Assembly: GCF_029626265.1 (NCBI RefSeq)
Contig: NZ_JARUBN010000001.1
Span: 6,761,001 to 6,825,000 of the forward strand
Source of the DNA: Micromonospora sp. WMMD1102
GTDB taxonomy: Bacteria; Actinomycetota; Actinomycetes; Mycobacteriales; Micromonosporaceae
Reading direction: 5' to 3'
DNA: 64,000 nt
The position numbers and the translations under genes were made by a program. This document shows positions 49,723 to 58,627 of the stretch, piece by piece (position 1 is the stretch's first letter; every line of letters starts with the position of its first letter). The notes beneath the pieces were generated by a model. The model ran no database searches. It was not told where the DNA came from and saw only the letters and a program-made list of their open reading frames with translations.

Positions 49723-49907
49723 ACCCGCTCAACGACCCGGCCCGCTACACCGACCTGACCATCACCGGGCTGACCGAAGACATCAACGAACTCGTCAACG
49801 CCGCCTACCGGGCCGGGGTCCTGGTCCACTCCACCGCCCCACAACCCTGCGGACCCGGCGACCGCCGCATCCGCGTCTCGATCCGGCTCCACCTGTACCG
49901 CCGATAG
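49719..49907 (+). CDS. small hypothetical protein, 62 aa
   Basis: ATGA-coupled to the translocase. Reads TITGLTEDINELVNAAYRAG then RRIRVSIRLHLYRR. Probably a transfer accessory; no family. Confidence 0.6.
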   Translation: MNPLNDPARYTDLTITGLTEDINELVNAAYRAGVLVHSTAPQPCGPGDRRIRVSIRLHLYRR

Positions 49908-49992
49908 AGGAAAGCCGACAGACCGGTCCACGCCCTAGCAAGCTGCCCGATCTGCCGGCCCCAACCAACGCCCACGAAGGGACGTGGCCGCC

Positions 49993-50442
49993 ATGAACCC
50001 TACCCAAAAACCGGACCCCACCGCCGCCGCGCTGGCCGACCTGACCCCGGCTGACATCCTGCGCTGCACTGCCCGCTACCTCGAACGCCACGGCTGGATC
50101 CAGGGCAACGCGTACCAGCCCGACACCACGGACCCGTTCCCTGCGGCCTGCGCGATCGGCGCCATCACCATCAGCATCTACGGCGGTCTCAGCGCGCCCG
50201 TCGACCGGCAGGAACGCCACGACGCGTGGCGCCTGGTCAACCGCGTAACCGCGCAACTCGCCGAATATCTCTGGACCGACGGACGCGTCAAGGAATCCGA
50301 CTACTACGGCGCCATGTGCAGCTCGGCCCCCGAGATCGTCGCTGGCTGGAACGACGACAGCACCCAAGCCCTGGCCGATGTCCTGGACATCCTCCGCGCC
50401 GCCGCCGACGACCACGACCGCACCCACGGCGGCACCCGATGA
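49993..50442 (+). CDS. DUF6197-like protein, 149 aa
   Basis: ILRCTARYLERHGWIQGNAY and FPAACAIGAITISIYGGL recall DUF6197-type proteins of actinomycete elements. Soluble, mixed helical. It ends in an ATGA overlap with the next gene. Function unknown. Confidence 0.65.
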   Translation: MNPTQKPDPTAAALADLTPADILRCTARYLERHGWIQGNAYQPDTTDPFPAACAIGAITISIYGGLSAPVDRQERHDAWRLVNRVTAQLAEYLWTDGRVKESDYYGAMCSSAPEIVAGWNDDSTQALADVLDILRAAADDHDRTHGGTR

Positions 50443-50741
50443 TCCGCCTCGACCGCCGGCTCCTGACCGCCGGACCCAACCTCACCGTCGCGCAGCTCGT
50501 GACCATCTGGGCCGATCACACCCCGGCCCGGCTTCCCGTACCGGTGGCCTGCCCGACCTGCGAGCACGCCTACAGCCAGACGGCGCCACTGTGCCCGTCC
50601 GCCGCCGTCGTCCGGCCGCTGCTGCGCCGCCGCCGCTACGAAGCCGGCCCGCGCGTACTCGCACCGCTGACCCCGAACCAGCTTGCCGACCTGACCGGCA
50701 AACGCCTGTCGACCGCCCTGCCGTCGGAGGTGAACCGATGA
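50439..50741 (+). CDS. small zinc-binding-like protein, 100 aa
   Basis: ATG in the upstream stop. Contains CPTCEHAYSQTAPLC, a short Cys cluster, in an otherwise Arg/Leu-rich chain. ATGA overlap with the SprT-like gene, so all genes from 49993 to 52287 are coupled. Confidence 0.6.
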   Translation: MIRLDRRLLTAGPNLTVAQLVTIWADHTPARLPVPVACPTCEHAYSQTAPLCPSAAVVRPLLRRRRYEAGPRVLAPLTPNQLADLTGKRLSTALPSEVNR

Positions 50742-51868
50742 CCGCCCCCAACATCACCAACCTGACACGTACGTGTCAAAACCTTGGCGACCACTCCACC
50801 GCCGACATCCTCACCGCACTCGAAAACGCCTGGTCCGCAATCCGCGACCACAACCCCGACGTACCCGCCGCCGTCCTCATCGTCGGCTCCGGCTCCCCCC
50901 ACAAGGCCAACCAGCCGATGAAGTGGGGCCACTTCGCCGCCCTGCGCTGGCAGGCCGGCGACAACCAGCTACCCGAAGTCCTCATCTCCGGCGAGGGCCT
51001 ATCCCGCGAACCCGATGCCGTGTTCACCACCCTCCTACACGAAGCCGCGCACGGCCTCGCCGATGCCCGGGGCATCAAGGACACCTCCCGGCAGGGCCGC
51101 TGGCACAACAAACACTTCGCCAGCCTCGCCGCCGAACTCGGCATGTCCACAACCAAGGACGACAAGCTCGGCTACTCGCCCTGCACCCTCACCGACATCA
51201 CCCGCGCCCGCTACCGCACCGTCATCACCGCTCTCGGCGACGCACTACGCGTCTACCGGCACCCCGAACCGACCGGAGAGAGCAAAGGCCGCACGAACAA
51301 CAACAACGGCCACACCTGCGAATGCGAGTGCCCCCGCAAACTCCGCATCTCCATCGCGGCCTTCGACGAAGGCCCGATCGTCTGCGCCGTCTGCGGCGCG
51401 GCGTTCCTCCCCGAGGACATCGACCGCGACACCTACCAACACCCGACCTTCACCACCGGCCCCAACCCGGCCGACGACAACGAGGACCAGGACGACGACG
51501 CCGACGAGGGAGACGACTCGATGGTCTTCTACGACCCCACCGGCGACAAATACGGCCTACCCACCTACCCATTCAAGCTCGCGCCCGCCGGCCTGGCCAC
51601 CCGCAGGCAACTCCGCGCCCGCAACCTCCGCCCCGGCGGCCAAGACATCGCCGCGCAAATCCTGTGGCGCAAAGGCAAGCGCTGCGCCTACCTCTACCGC
51701 ATCGACCTCGCCGTCCCGAAACGGACCGCGACCCCGGCCCAACGCGCCGCTATCGACCGGGCGCTGACCGCCCGCCGCACCTGCCCCACCTGCCGACAGG
51801 TCCGGCCCTACTACATCCAACGCTCCCTCGGGGAGTGCTTCGACTGCGCACCTGGAGGTGCCCGATGA
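50738..51868 (+). CDS. SprT-like metalloprotease joined to RRQRL-type zinc protein
   Basis: 376 aa. The N-terminal domain has the zinc protease motif LLHEAAHGLADARGI near residue 100 and a CECECP...CAVCG ribbon near 190-225, as in SprT-like proteins. After an acidic linker a second protein starts at residue 262 (MVFYDPTGDKYGLPTYPFKL, ATRRQLRARNLRPGGQ, CPTCRQVRPYYIQRSLGECF), the RRQRL-motif zinc-binding family normally encoded alone. Internal ATG 51521 has GAGGGAG 8 nt upstream, so both a fusion and an internal start are possible. Palindrome copy 2 lies at codons 9-14. Confidence 0.78.
   Translation: MTAPNITNLTRTCQNLGDHSTADILTALENAWSAIRDHNPDVPAAVLIVGSGSPHKANQPMKWGHFAALRWQAGDNQLPEVLISGEGLSREPDAVFTTLLHEAAHGLADARGIKDTSRQGRWHNKHFASLAAELGMSTTKDDKLGYSPCTLTDITRARYRTVITALGDALRVYRHPEPTGESKGRTNNNNGHTCECECPRKLRISIAAFDEGPIVCAVCGAAFLPEDIDRDTYQHPTFTTGPNPADDNEDQDDDADEGDDSMVFYDPTGDKYGLPTYPFKLAPAGLATRRQLRARNLRPGGQDIAAQILWRKGKRCAYLYRIDLAVPKRTATPAQRAAIDRALTARRTCPTCRQVRPYYIQRSLGECFDCAPGGAR
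50763..50778. promoter_or_regulatory. 16-bp palindrome, copy 2 (inside coding sequence)
   Basis: TGACACGTACGTGTCA, 25 nt after the SprT-like start codon. Confidence 0.7.
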
Positions 51869-52287
51869 ACTCCGCCATCGTCTTCGCGGTCGTCACGGCC
51901 GTTCTCATCCCGGCCCATCAATTCGCCGACCACATCGTGCAAACCGACTCCGATGCCTCGCACAAGGCCGACCCCGGCTGGGCCGGCTGGCGACACCTAC
52001 TCCTCCACGTCGCCACCTACCACCTGACCCTCACGGCAATGCTCGCCGCCACCGTCGTCCTACTCGACCTGCCGGTATCCGTAATCGGACTCGCCACCGG
52101 TATCGGCTTCTCCGCCGTCACGCACGCACTGCTGGACCGCCGTTGGCCGGTACGCCTCATCCTCCGCCTGACCGGCTCCGCCGCCTTCGCTGACCGGCTA
52201 ACCCCGGTCTGCGGCATGTACGTCGCTGACCAGTCCTTGCACTACGCCTGCCTCTGGATCTCGGCCCTCCTCATCGCCTGCCTCTAA
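51865..52287 (+). CDS. membrane protein, DUF3307-like, 140 aa
   Basis: ATGA-coupled. Helices at 1-18, 55-78, 80-98 and the C-terminus; motif HQFADHIVQTDSDASHKADP followed by HLLLHVATYHLTLTAM and HALLDRRWPV resembles DUF3307 membrane proteins (D-x-x-x-Q-T-D and H-x-x-x-Y). Function unknown, AICE transfer module. Confidence 0.7.
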   Translation: MNSAIVFAVVTAVLIPAHQFADHIVQTDSDASHKADPGWAGWRHLLLHVATYHLTLTAMLAATVVLLDLPVSVIGLATGIGFSAVTHALLDRRWPVRLILRLTGSAAFADRLTPVCGMYVADQSLHYACLWISALLIACL

Positions 52288-52297
52288 GGAGAACCAC

Positions 52298-52480
52298 ATG
52301 CGCAAGCTGTTCATGTTCGCCGAGACCGACACCTCCGTCCGAGAGGTCCGGGTCGACCCCGCCAACATCGACCGCCAGAAGCGCGACCTCGAAGCGCTCG
52401 GCTACCACGTCTCGATCATCGACGAAGACGAGCGCATCCGGTACGGCCTCCTCGCCCAGAAGCTCAAGCGAGGTGACTGA
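52298..52480 (+). CDS. small hypothetical protein, 60 aa
   Basis: AAGGAGAA before the ATG. Reads DTSVREVRVDPANIDRQKRD then GYHVSIIDEDERIRYGLLAQ. An alpha/beta mini-domain. It overlaps the next gene by 8 nt. Confidence 0.65.
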   Translation: MRKLFMFAETDTSVREVRVDPANIDRQKRDLEALGYHVSIIDEDERIRYGLLAQKLKRGD

Positions 52481-53348
52481 CATGGCCGCACCCGCCAAGC
52501 CCACCAAGACGCAGAACGGCGCAGCGTCTGAACTTCAGTACGGCGTCCTCATCTTCATCGTGCTGCTCGTCGGCAGCATGGCCGGGGCCGCCTCGTTCTC
52601 CCACGTCCACGACTGGACCATGGAAAACAGCCCCACCGGTACCGGTGACTGGTTCGGCTGGGCCAACGCCGTCATCACCGAACTCATCCCCGTAGCCGCA
52701 CTGATCGTCATCGCCATCCGTCGCCGTACCGGCGGCCCGATCGGCTACCCGATGTTCCTGCTCGTCGTCGCTGTCGGTCTGTCACTGACCGCACAGCTGG
52801 CCGTGGCCGAACCGACCGTGTTCGGCTGGATGGTCTCCGCCCTACCGGCGCTGGCCTTCTTCGCCCTGTCCAAGCTCGTCTTCACCGTCTCCCGGCCTAC
52901 AACCGTCACGGCAGAAGTGCCGGCCACCGTCGCCCCGGCGTCGTCCCCCACGGACATCCCCGCCGCGCCGACGGTCAGCCCGGCCGCCGCACCGACACCG
53001 GCCACCCAACCCCAACCGATCGAAGCACCCAACCCTGCAACCCCGGGCGAAGCAGATAGCACCACCGGCAGCACGGAACCGCCGTCCAGCCCTGACACGG
53101 AACGGCCGACGCCGCGTCCCGAACCGGCGCCGGACAGCACCCCGACCAACGTGACGGGACTGCTCCCCGGAGCACGGACCATCGTCAAGAGCCACCGGCA
53201 AGTACACGGCGAAGACATCACCCCGGGACAACTCGCGGTTCGACTCCGCGTCCCGACCAACATCGCCGCCGACATCCTGACCGCACTCAACCAGCCGGCC
53301 ACCAACACCCAACCGCACAACGGCAAGCCTGTCGGAGCCACCGCGTGA
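52473..53348 (+). CDS. DUF2637 spread protein of the AICE
   Basis: 291 aa from GTG 52473 (ATG 52482 also possible). Four membrane helices (LQYGVLIFIVLLVGSMAGAA, AVITELIPVAALIVIAIRRR, FLLVVAVGLSLTAQLAVAEP, WMVSALPALAFFALSKLVFT), a long Pro/Thr/Ala linker, and a C-terminal small helical domain (VHGEDITPGQLAVRLRVPTN). Same architecture as the ICE copy at 533. Expected role: intramycelial spread. GTGA-coupled to rep. Confidence 0.82.
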   Translation: MTDMAAPAKPTKTQNGAASELQYGVLIFIVLLVGSMAGAASFSHVHDWTMENSPTGTGDWFGWANAVITELIPVAALIVIAIRRRTGGPIGYPMFLLVVAVGLSLTAQLAVAEPTVFGWMVSALPALAFFALSKLVFTVSRPTTVTAEVPATVAPASSPTDIPAAPTVSPAAAPTPATQPQPIEAPNPATPGEADSTTGSTEPPSSPDTERPTPRPEPAPDSTPTNVTGLLPGARTIVKSHRQVHGEDITPGQLAVRLRVPTNIAADILTALNQPATNTQPHNGKPVGATA

Positions 53349-54922
53349 CCTCGACGCTGCCTCTCGTACCCGGAACCCCTAACAAGGTTCCGGGCACGGG
53401 AGCCTCCGCCGAGTACTGGCCCTGGGCCACCCCCACCCGCACCACCGGCCACCGCGACGGCTACGTCCGGGGCCACGACCCCCGCACCGTCGACTCCGGG
53501 CGCGCCCGCGCCCAGGACCCCGACTACCCCGAATGGCTGCACCACGTCCGGGGCGCCTGGGCCTGCAAACACCCCATCCGCCTCGCCGGCCAGATCCACG
53601 TCAACAACCCCGACGGACAACGGGTCGCCACCGTCGACACCGACACCATGCCCGACGGCGCGATCTACACCCCGTGCGGCAACCGCCGCGCCACGGTCTG
53701 CCCCGCCTGCGCCGAGGTCTACCGCCGCGACACCTACCACCTCATCAAAGCCGGCCTCCAAGGCGACCGGTGGGGACTACCACCCCTAAACGAGCACATC
53801 GCCGTCTTCGTCACGGCGACCGCCCCCTCGTTCGGCCCTGTCCATCACCGCGTCGTCCAGGTCCACGCCGCCGACTGCCGCAAGAAAGACGGCTGCGCCT
53901 GCCGGCCCGCACCCTGCCACCCGTTCGGACGCACCTGCTCCCACGGGATACCGATCCGCTGCGGCGACCGGCACAAGCCCGGCGACCACCGTCTCGGCCA
54001 ACCCCTGTGCCTCGACTGCTACGACCACGCCGCACAGGTCGTCTGGAACCACGAAGCCCCCGAACTGTGGCGCCGCACCATCCAACAAGTCGACCGGGAA
54101 CTCCGCCGACTCGGCAAACGCCACGGCGTCGACCTACGACGCCGCTACATCAAGGTCTACGAATTCCAAGCCCGAGGCGTCGTGCACTACCACGCCCTGA
54201 TCCGTCTCGACGGCTACCACCCCGACTGCCCCACCGCGATCACCCCACCCCCGGCCGCGATCACCCGACCCATGCTCGCCGAAGCGGTCGAGACCGCATT
54301 CCGGAAAACCGCCTACACCTCCGCACCGCATCCGGCCAACGGCGGCCGGGGCTGGCCGATCCGGTGGGGAGACAAGGGCCTGGACCTCAAGCACGTCAAC
54401 GCCCCCGGCGGAGAGGTCAACCTCGCCCGGATCACCGGCTACATCGCCAAGTACGTCACCAAATCCACCGAAGTCACCGGCCTAAACCTGCGTCGAGTCG
54501 ACGGCACCAACCTCGACGCCTACGCCGACCCGAACAGCCACCCCGGCCGACTCATCCGGGCCTACTGGGACCTCGGCGAGCACCCCGACTACCAGCGGCT
54601 ACGACGGTGGGCACACCAGTACGGCTACGGCGGCCACATCACCACCAAAAGCCGTGCCTTCTCCGTCACCTTCGGCTTCATCCGCCACCAACGCACCATC
54701 TGGCGCCGCACCGAAGGCCACCCCCACACCTGGGACGACGAACAAACCGAACTCGTCATCTACCAACTCGGCTACCACGCCACAGGCTGGATCACCACCG
54801 GAGACGCCCTCCTGGCCAACACCGCCGCCGCCCAAGCCCGCGCCAGACAACAAGCCGCCCGCGACGCCCTCGACGATGAGCGCGTCACCCGACAAGCCGC
54901 TGATCAACCCGTGGCCGCTTGA
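53345..54922 (+). CDS. replication initiator, RepSA-like
   Basis: 525 aa. N-terminal Cys/His-rich part (CPACAEVYRRDTYHLI, DCRKKDGCACRPAPC) and a rolling-circle core: VVHYHALIRLDGYH near residue 280 (HxH metal site), ARITGYIAKYVTKSTEV near 360 with the catalytic Tyr. This is the RepSA family of pSAM2-type AICEs. Start by GTGA overlap. Palindrome copy 3 covers its last codon. Confidence 0.9.
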   Translation: MTSTLPLVPGTPNKVPGTGASAEYWPWATPTRTTGHRDGYVRGHDPRTVDSGRARAQDPDYPEWLHHVRGAWACKHPIRLAGQIHVNNPDGQRVATVDTDTMPDGAIYTPCGNRRATVCPACAEVYRRDTYHLIKAGLQGDRWGLPPLNEHIAVFVTATAPSFGPVHHRVVQVHAADCRKKDGCACRPAPCHPFGRTCSHGIPIRCGDRHKPGDHRLGQPLCLDCYDHAAQVVWNHEAPELWRRTIQQVDRELRRLGKRHGVDLRRRYIKVYEFQARGVVHYHALIRLDGYHPDCPTAITPPPAAITRPMLAEAVETAFRKTAYTSAPHPANGGRGWPIRWGDKGLDLKHVNAPGGEVNLARITGYIAKYVTKSTEVTGLNLRRVDGTNLDAYADPNSHPGRLIRAYWDLGEHPDYQRLRRWAHQYGYGGHITTKSRAFSVTFGFIRHQRTIWRRTEGHPHTWDDEQTELVIYQLGYHATGWITTGDALLANTAAAQARARQQAARDALDDERVTRQAADQPVAA

Positions 54923-54935
54923 CACGTACGTGTCA
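54920..54935. promoter_or_regulatory. 16-bp palindrome, copy 3
   Basis: TGACACGTACGTGTCA between rep and xis. Here it is extended by one more matching base on each side (18-bp palindrome). Confidence 0.75.
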
Positions 54936-54955
54936 ACAATCAGGAGGGGGACACC

Positions 54956-55162
54956 GTGGATCAACTGCTGACCGTCGACCAGGCGGCGGCACGACTCGGC
55001 ACGAAGGTGCGGTTCGTGCGCAGGCTCATCGCCGAGCGGCGGATCGCCTTCGTCAAGCTCGGCACCCATGTCCGAATCTCGGCCAGCGTGCTGGACGCGT
55101 ACATCGCTGCCTCGACCGTGCAACCGGTCACGGTGCGCTGGCGGAACGGTCGGGCGGCCTGA
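54956..55162 (+). CDS. excisionase (Xis), AlpA/MerR-type HTH
   Basis: 68 aa from GTG 54956 with CAGGAGGGGG upstream. LLTVDQAAARLGTKVRFVRR, LIAERRIAFVKLGTHVRISA, VLDAYIA is the winged-helix pattern of AICE excisionases. Its stop overlaps the integrase start (TGATG). Confidence 0.88.
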   Translation: MDQLLTVDQAAARLGTKVRFVRRLIAERRIAFVKLGTHVRISASVLDAYIAASTVQPVTVRWRNGRAA

Positions 55163-56307
55163 TGGGCTCCCGTAAGCGCCGGTTCGGACGGGTTCGCAAG
55201 CTGCCGTCCGGCCGCTACCAGGCGCGCTATCGCGGTCCGGACGGTCTCGACCATCCCGCACCGACGACCTTCCGTAGCGAGCGTGACGCGGATCGGTTTC
55301 TCAGCCTGGTGGAGGCTGACATCACGTCCGGGCGCTGGCTCAACCCGGACGCGGGCCGTACGTCCGTCGCGGAGTGGACGGAACAGTGGTTCGCCTCGGC
55401 GTCGTCGGGCTGGAAGGCGAAGACCCGCCACACGTACCGGTCCGTCCTCGACCGCCTGGTCCTGCCGCAGCTCGGCCGGGTGCAGCTCGCCGTATTGCGC
55501 CCGATCGCGGTGAACCGCTGGGTAGCTGACCTGTCGGAACGGTGGAGCCCGTCTCAGGTGCGGCAGGCGTACCGACTGTTGGCGCAGATCATGACTGCTG
55601 CGGTGGACAACAGCATGATTCCCGCATCGCCGTGCCGGAAGGTGCGGCTGCCTCGGCTCCCCGAGGCTGACCCGCGCATCCTGACCGTCGAGCAGGTCGA
55701 CCAGATTGCCGGCAACTGCGTGCTGGGTGATCGGGTGCTCGTGCTGCTGCTGGCCTACGCCGGGCTGCGGATCGGTGAGGCGTTGCCGCTGCGGCGTCGG
55801 CACGTTCAGGTGGCCGAGTCTCGGATCGTCGTCGCGGATGCGGTCAGTGAACTGCCTGGCGGGCCGGTCATCGATACCCCGAAGAATCATCAGCGGCGGG
55901 AGTTGGCCGTGCCGGCGTTCGTCGTGCGGCTGCTCAAACAGCACCTCGCCACCCTGCCCGACGATCCGGATACGTTCGTGTTCCCGGGTCGACAGCGGCA
56001 GACCTCGGACCGGCAGCAGAGCTATCACGGATTCCGCCGCCGGTTCCTCCGTGCGGTCACCGCCGCCGGGCTGGAGGACGTGACTCCGCATGATCTGCGA
56101 GCCACTCACGCGAGTTGGGTCGCCGACTCGCATGGCGTCCTGGTCGCCGCGCGTCGGCTCGGGCACGCCAACGCCAGTGTCACGACCCGGCACTACGCCC
56201 GTGCCATCGACCAGCGGGATGACGAGGTGGCCCGGCACCTGGACAAGGTAAACCGCACTCGATCGGGCACGCAACGGGCACGGAAGCCCCGGAAGGCGGA
56301 GAAATGA
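55162..56307 (+). CDS. AICE tyrosine integrase
   Basis: 381 aa from ATG 55162. N-terminal arm-binding domain (GRVRKLPSGRYQARYRGPDG), core-binding domain (TRHTYRSVLDRLVLPQLGRV) and catalytic domain: Arg in AYAGLRIGEALPLRRRHV near 201, HDLR in TPHDLRATHASW near 309, LGHANASVTTRHYARA with the Tyr near 344. It ends 22 nt before the tRNA-Arg gene, the normal place for an integrase that uses the tRNA as attB. Confidence 0.93.
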   Translation: MGSRKRRFGRVRKLPSGRYQARYRGPDGLDHPAPTTFRSERDADRFLSLVEADITSGRWLNPDAGRTSVAEWTEQWFASASSGWKAKTRHTYRSVLDRLVLPQLGRVQLAVLRPIAVNRWVADLSERWSPSQVRQAYRLLAQIMTAAVDNSMIPASPCRKVRLPRLPEADPRILTVEQVDQIAGNCVLGDRVLVLLLAYAGLRIGEALPLRRRHVQVAESRIVVADAVSELPGGPVIDTPKNHQRRELAVPAFVVRLLKQHLATLPDDPDTFVFPGRQRQTSDRQQSYHGFRRRFLRAVTAAGLEDVTPHDLRATHASWVADSHGVLVAARRLGHANASVTTRHYARAIDQRDDEVARHLDKVNRTRSGTQRARKPRKAEK

Positions 56308-56328
56308 TCGCTGATCAAGGCTGTGACC

Positions 56329-56404
56329 TGGTGCCCCCGGCAGGATTCGAACCTGCGACACACGGTTTAGGAAACCGATGCTCTATCCCCTGAGCTACGA
56401 GGGC
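56329..56404 (-). tRNA. tRNA-Arg (anticodon CCU)
   Basis: 76 nt on the minus strand, CCA encoded. Acceptor GCCCTCG pairs with CGGGGGC; anticodon loop TTTCCTAAA gives CCU; T loop GTTCGAATC. Its 3' half is part of the AICE att core, so the functional 3' end is supplied by the element. Confidence 0.95.
56330..56373. repeat. att repeat, right end of the AICE (in tRNA-Arg)
   Basis: 44 bp identical to 42818-42861. Confidence 0.92.
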
Positions 56405-56659
56405 GCGAGGGCCTAGTCTAGCGACCCGACCGACCGTCGGTCGCGAACCGGGGTTCGTGTGCTCCGGGTGTGGTCCTGGGCTGGGCGAACAGGGGTCCGG
56501 GCAAAGTGGGTGAACGTGGGCCACTCCCCTGCCACCCAAGGTGAACGGCCATGGTGACCCGTGTTGGCACCGGTTCACCCAGGTTGGCATCCGCTGGAGG
56601 AGTCTCTACGCGAGTTCGCACAGCACCACCTCTGCCGATCTTGATGGTTTGGGCTGGGA

Positions 56660-56804
56660 GAGCTCCGGCCCGGCCACTGCGGCGCACAGCGCCTACTTCG
56701 GCGACCACCGGCCGACGAGCACGACCTTCGGGGCCGTGGAGCTGGCTCTCCCGGGCCAGGTCGTCGAGATCGGCGCGGTCGTTCTGCTCGACCTGCCGCG
56801 CTAG
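56660..56804 (+). pseudogene. RidA-like C-terminal fragment
   Basis: Reads AAHSAYFGDHRPTSTTFGAV then ELALPGQVVEIGAVVLLDLP and a stop at 56804, close to the C-terminus of RidA-family enamine deaminases. The rest of the gene is absent. Confidence 0.45.
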
Positions 56805-57085
56805 GTGCTCTTCACCCTGAGTCCGTCCGGGTCGAGGGCGACTCTGCACGGCCGCATCGACGTACCGACCGATTGACCGACCGATGCGACGCAGGCCGCG
56901 GCGTCCGACACTCGTTACGCGGACGCACCGGATGCGCCGCTGCGCTCACCAAGGTAGGCAGTTCCCCGGTCTGGACCGAGATAGAGGTGCGGGAACCAGT
57001 GAGCCGACCGGTGGGTCGACGGCGTGACATGACCGAGTACGGGTGGGTCACCGACGAGTGGCCCGCATCGAGGATGTGAGTTGCG

Positions 57086-57285
57086 ATGACAAGCCCGGCA
57101 ACGATGAGCTGGCCGAGCCTTCGGGTCTCGCACTGGACCCCCACCCGCGACACCCTGCACATGTGGACCCAGATCGTGGGCAAGATCCGCCTACGCCCCG
57201 TTGCTCAACCATTGGTGGCAGGTGACCCTCTACGTCAGCCCGCGCGGCTTGACGACGCAGCTTGTCGTTCCGGGAGAGGAGAACC
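57086..57285 (+). pseudogene. DUF5996 N-terminal fragment
   Basis: WPSLRVSHWTPTRDTLHMWT then, after a one-base shift, YAPLLNHWWQVTLYVSPRGL, TTQLVVPGE. It corresponds to the start of the DUF5996 gene at 61885-62743. The remainder is missing. Confidence 0.65.
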
Positions 57286-57766
57286 GTCGTAGGCGGCCGC
57301 CGGGACAAGTGGGTGCCGGAACTCCAGGCGAGCTCCCGAGGCATGGAAGCAGACCCGAACGCAGGGCCTCGTTCCACGCGCGACCAGCACCGGTCGCTCC
57401 CACGCGAGACCGGAGAGCAGCGACAGCACGGCCACGCCGATGAGGAAGCGGTTGGCCGGGTCCCGGCTCATTCCCAGCGCACCCCGCAATGCCATGGCCT
57501 GCGGGGCGGCGAGCGTCTCCAGCCGATCCAATACCGGCCACAACAGCTCGTGCAGCGCCGCGAACGCGAGGAATGCCTCCATCCGGGTGCCCCCTACACC
57601 GCAGCACCGTCGCGTCGGACGCCGCCCTGACGGCGTAGTCGAGCAGAGCGGTCTTGCCGATACCCGGCTCACCCCACAACACGAGACCGAAACCCGCGCG
57701 ATTCGCCGCCCGATCCAGCAGCCGGTCCAGCGCTGCGGTCTCGGCGCGTCGCCCGAACAGTTCCAT
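57286..57766 (-). pseudogene. LuxR/LAL-type regulator, degraded N-terminal part
   Basis: MELFGRRAETAALDRLLDRA, then LVLWGEPGIGKTALLDYAVR (Walker A) is the AAA start of LAL regulators. Near 57600 the frame shifts to FAALHELLWPVLDRLETLAA and PANRFLIGVAVLSLLSGLAW, and later RLEFRHPLVPAAAYDG appears after a deletion. The HTH end is gone. Confidence 0.65.
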
Positions 57767-57979
57767 GTCCCATCCCGAACTGTCGCGGCTGGCCACGGTC
57801 ACGCGGCCGTTCCCAGGCTATCGCCCGGTCTGCGCTCGGCCGGGTGACCGATTGACCGGCCGATCCGCTGACGGCGCGGCTGTCCCACACTCGATCCTGC
57901 ACCCCTCGGTACTGCCAGCGGCTCTCGGCGTACACCGGCGACAAGCTCGCGCATCCTTACCAATTAGTCCTGATATAAA

Positions 57980-57991
57980 TATTCTAGAATA
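57980..57991. promoter_or_regulatory. AT-rich palindrome upstream of the VOC gene
   Basis: TATTCTAGAATA inside an AT-rich island (about 57955-57995) in otherwise GC-rich DNA. Possible promoter or operator for the gene at 58157. Confidence 0.35.
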
Positions 57992-58156
57992 GTCTGGCAG
58001 TCTCGGTCCGTATTTCAAGGCGCGGTCGAAGCCCATGCGTAGGCGGGCACCCCGACAGCCGACCCACTGCATGGCAGCCCCGGACATCTGCGCCCACGCA
58101 CCCATCCCAGCACAACGGGAGCACGGCCAAAGGTCGAAGACAACGAACAGAGGAGC

Positions 58157-58627
58157 ATGCTGTTGGCCCCCGCAACCCATGGCAACCTGCCCGCCCCCGT
58201 CGAAGGACTGATCCTCACCCACTTCCTCACCGTCCGCGATGTCGCCGTCTCGCGGGACTTCTACGCCGACATCTTCGGTGGCGAGGTGGTGCTGGATCAG
58301 AACCCGGGGATCGTGAAGATCGCCAACAGCTGGATCATCATGAACCCCGGCGGCGGACCCACCCCGGACAAGCCGGACATCAGCCTGGCCGCTCCGCAGC
58401 CCGGCGACACCGTCTCCAGTTTCCTCAACGTCCGCGTCGCCGACATCGGCGCGTTCTACGCCCAGGCCACCGCCAAGGGCGGTGAGTTCCTCACCGAGCC
58501 CCTGGACCGGAAGGCCGAGCTTCGCTGCTACCTGCGCGACCCCGACGGCTACCTGATCGAGATCGGCCAGGCCACCGGCATGCTCGACGGAGTCTTCGCC
58601 GACCCACCAGCCGGCTCCGGACGGTGA
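58157..58627 (+). CDS. VOC-family (glyoxalase-like) protein, 156 aa
   Basis: One VOC module pair: ILTHFLTVRDVAVSRDFYAD, IFGGEVVLDQNPGIVKIANS, SSFLNVRVADIGAFYAQATA, RCYLRDPDGYLIEIGQATG. The LRDPDGYLIEIGQ strand carries the usual metal-binding Glu. AGGAG is only 1 nt from this ATG, so the TTG at 58163 may be the real start. Substrate unknown. Confidence 0.85.
   Translation: MLLAPATHGNLPAPVEGLILTHFLTVRDVAVSRDFYADIFGGEVVLDQNPGIVKIANSWIIMNPGGGPTPDKPDISLAAPQPGDTVSSFLNVRVADIGAFYAQATAKGGEFLTEPLDRKAELRCYLRDPDGYLIEIGQATGMLDGVFADPPAGSGR

Larger units (their letters stand above)
42818..56373. mobile_element. AICE integrated in tRNA-Arg(CCU), about 13.6 kb
   Basis: Bounded by 44-bp direct repeats. At the right end int and xis abut the tRNA, as in pSAM2-type elements. 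Inside are a RepSA-like Rep, an FtsK-type translocase, a DUF2637 protein, small transfer genes, an XRE-type regulator and a SCO3933-type regulator. Left-end cargo (43047-45329) has visibly lower GC than the rest. Confidence 0.9.
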
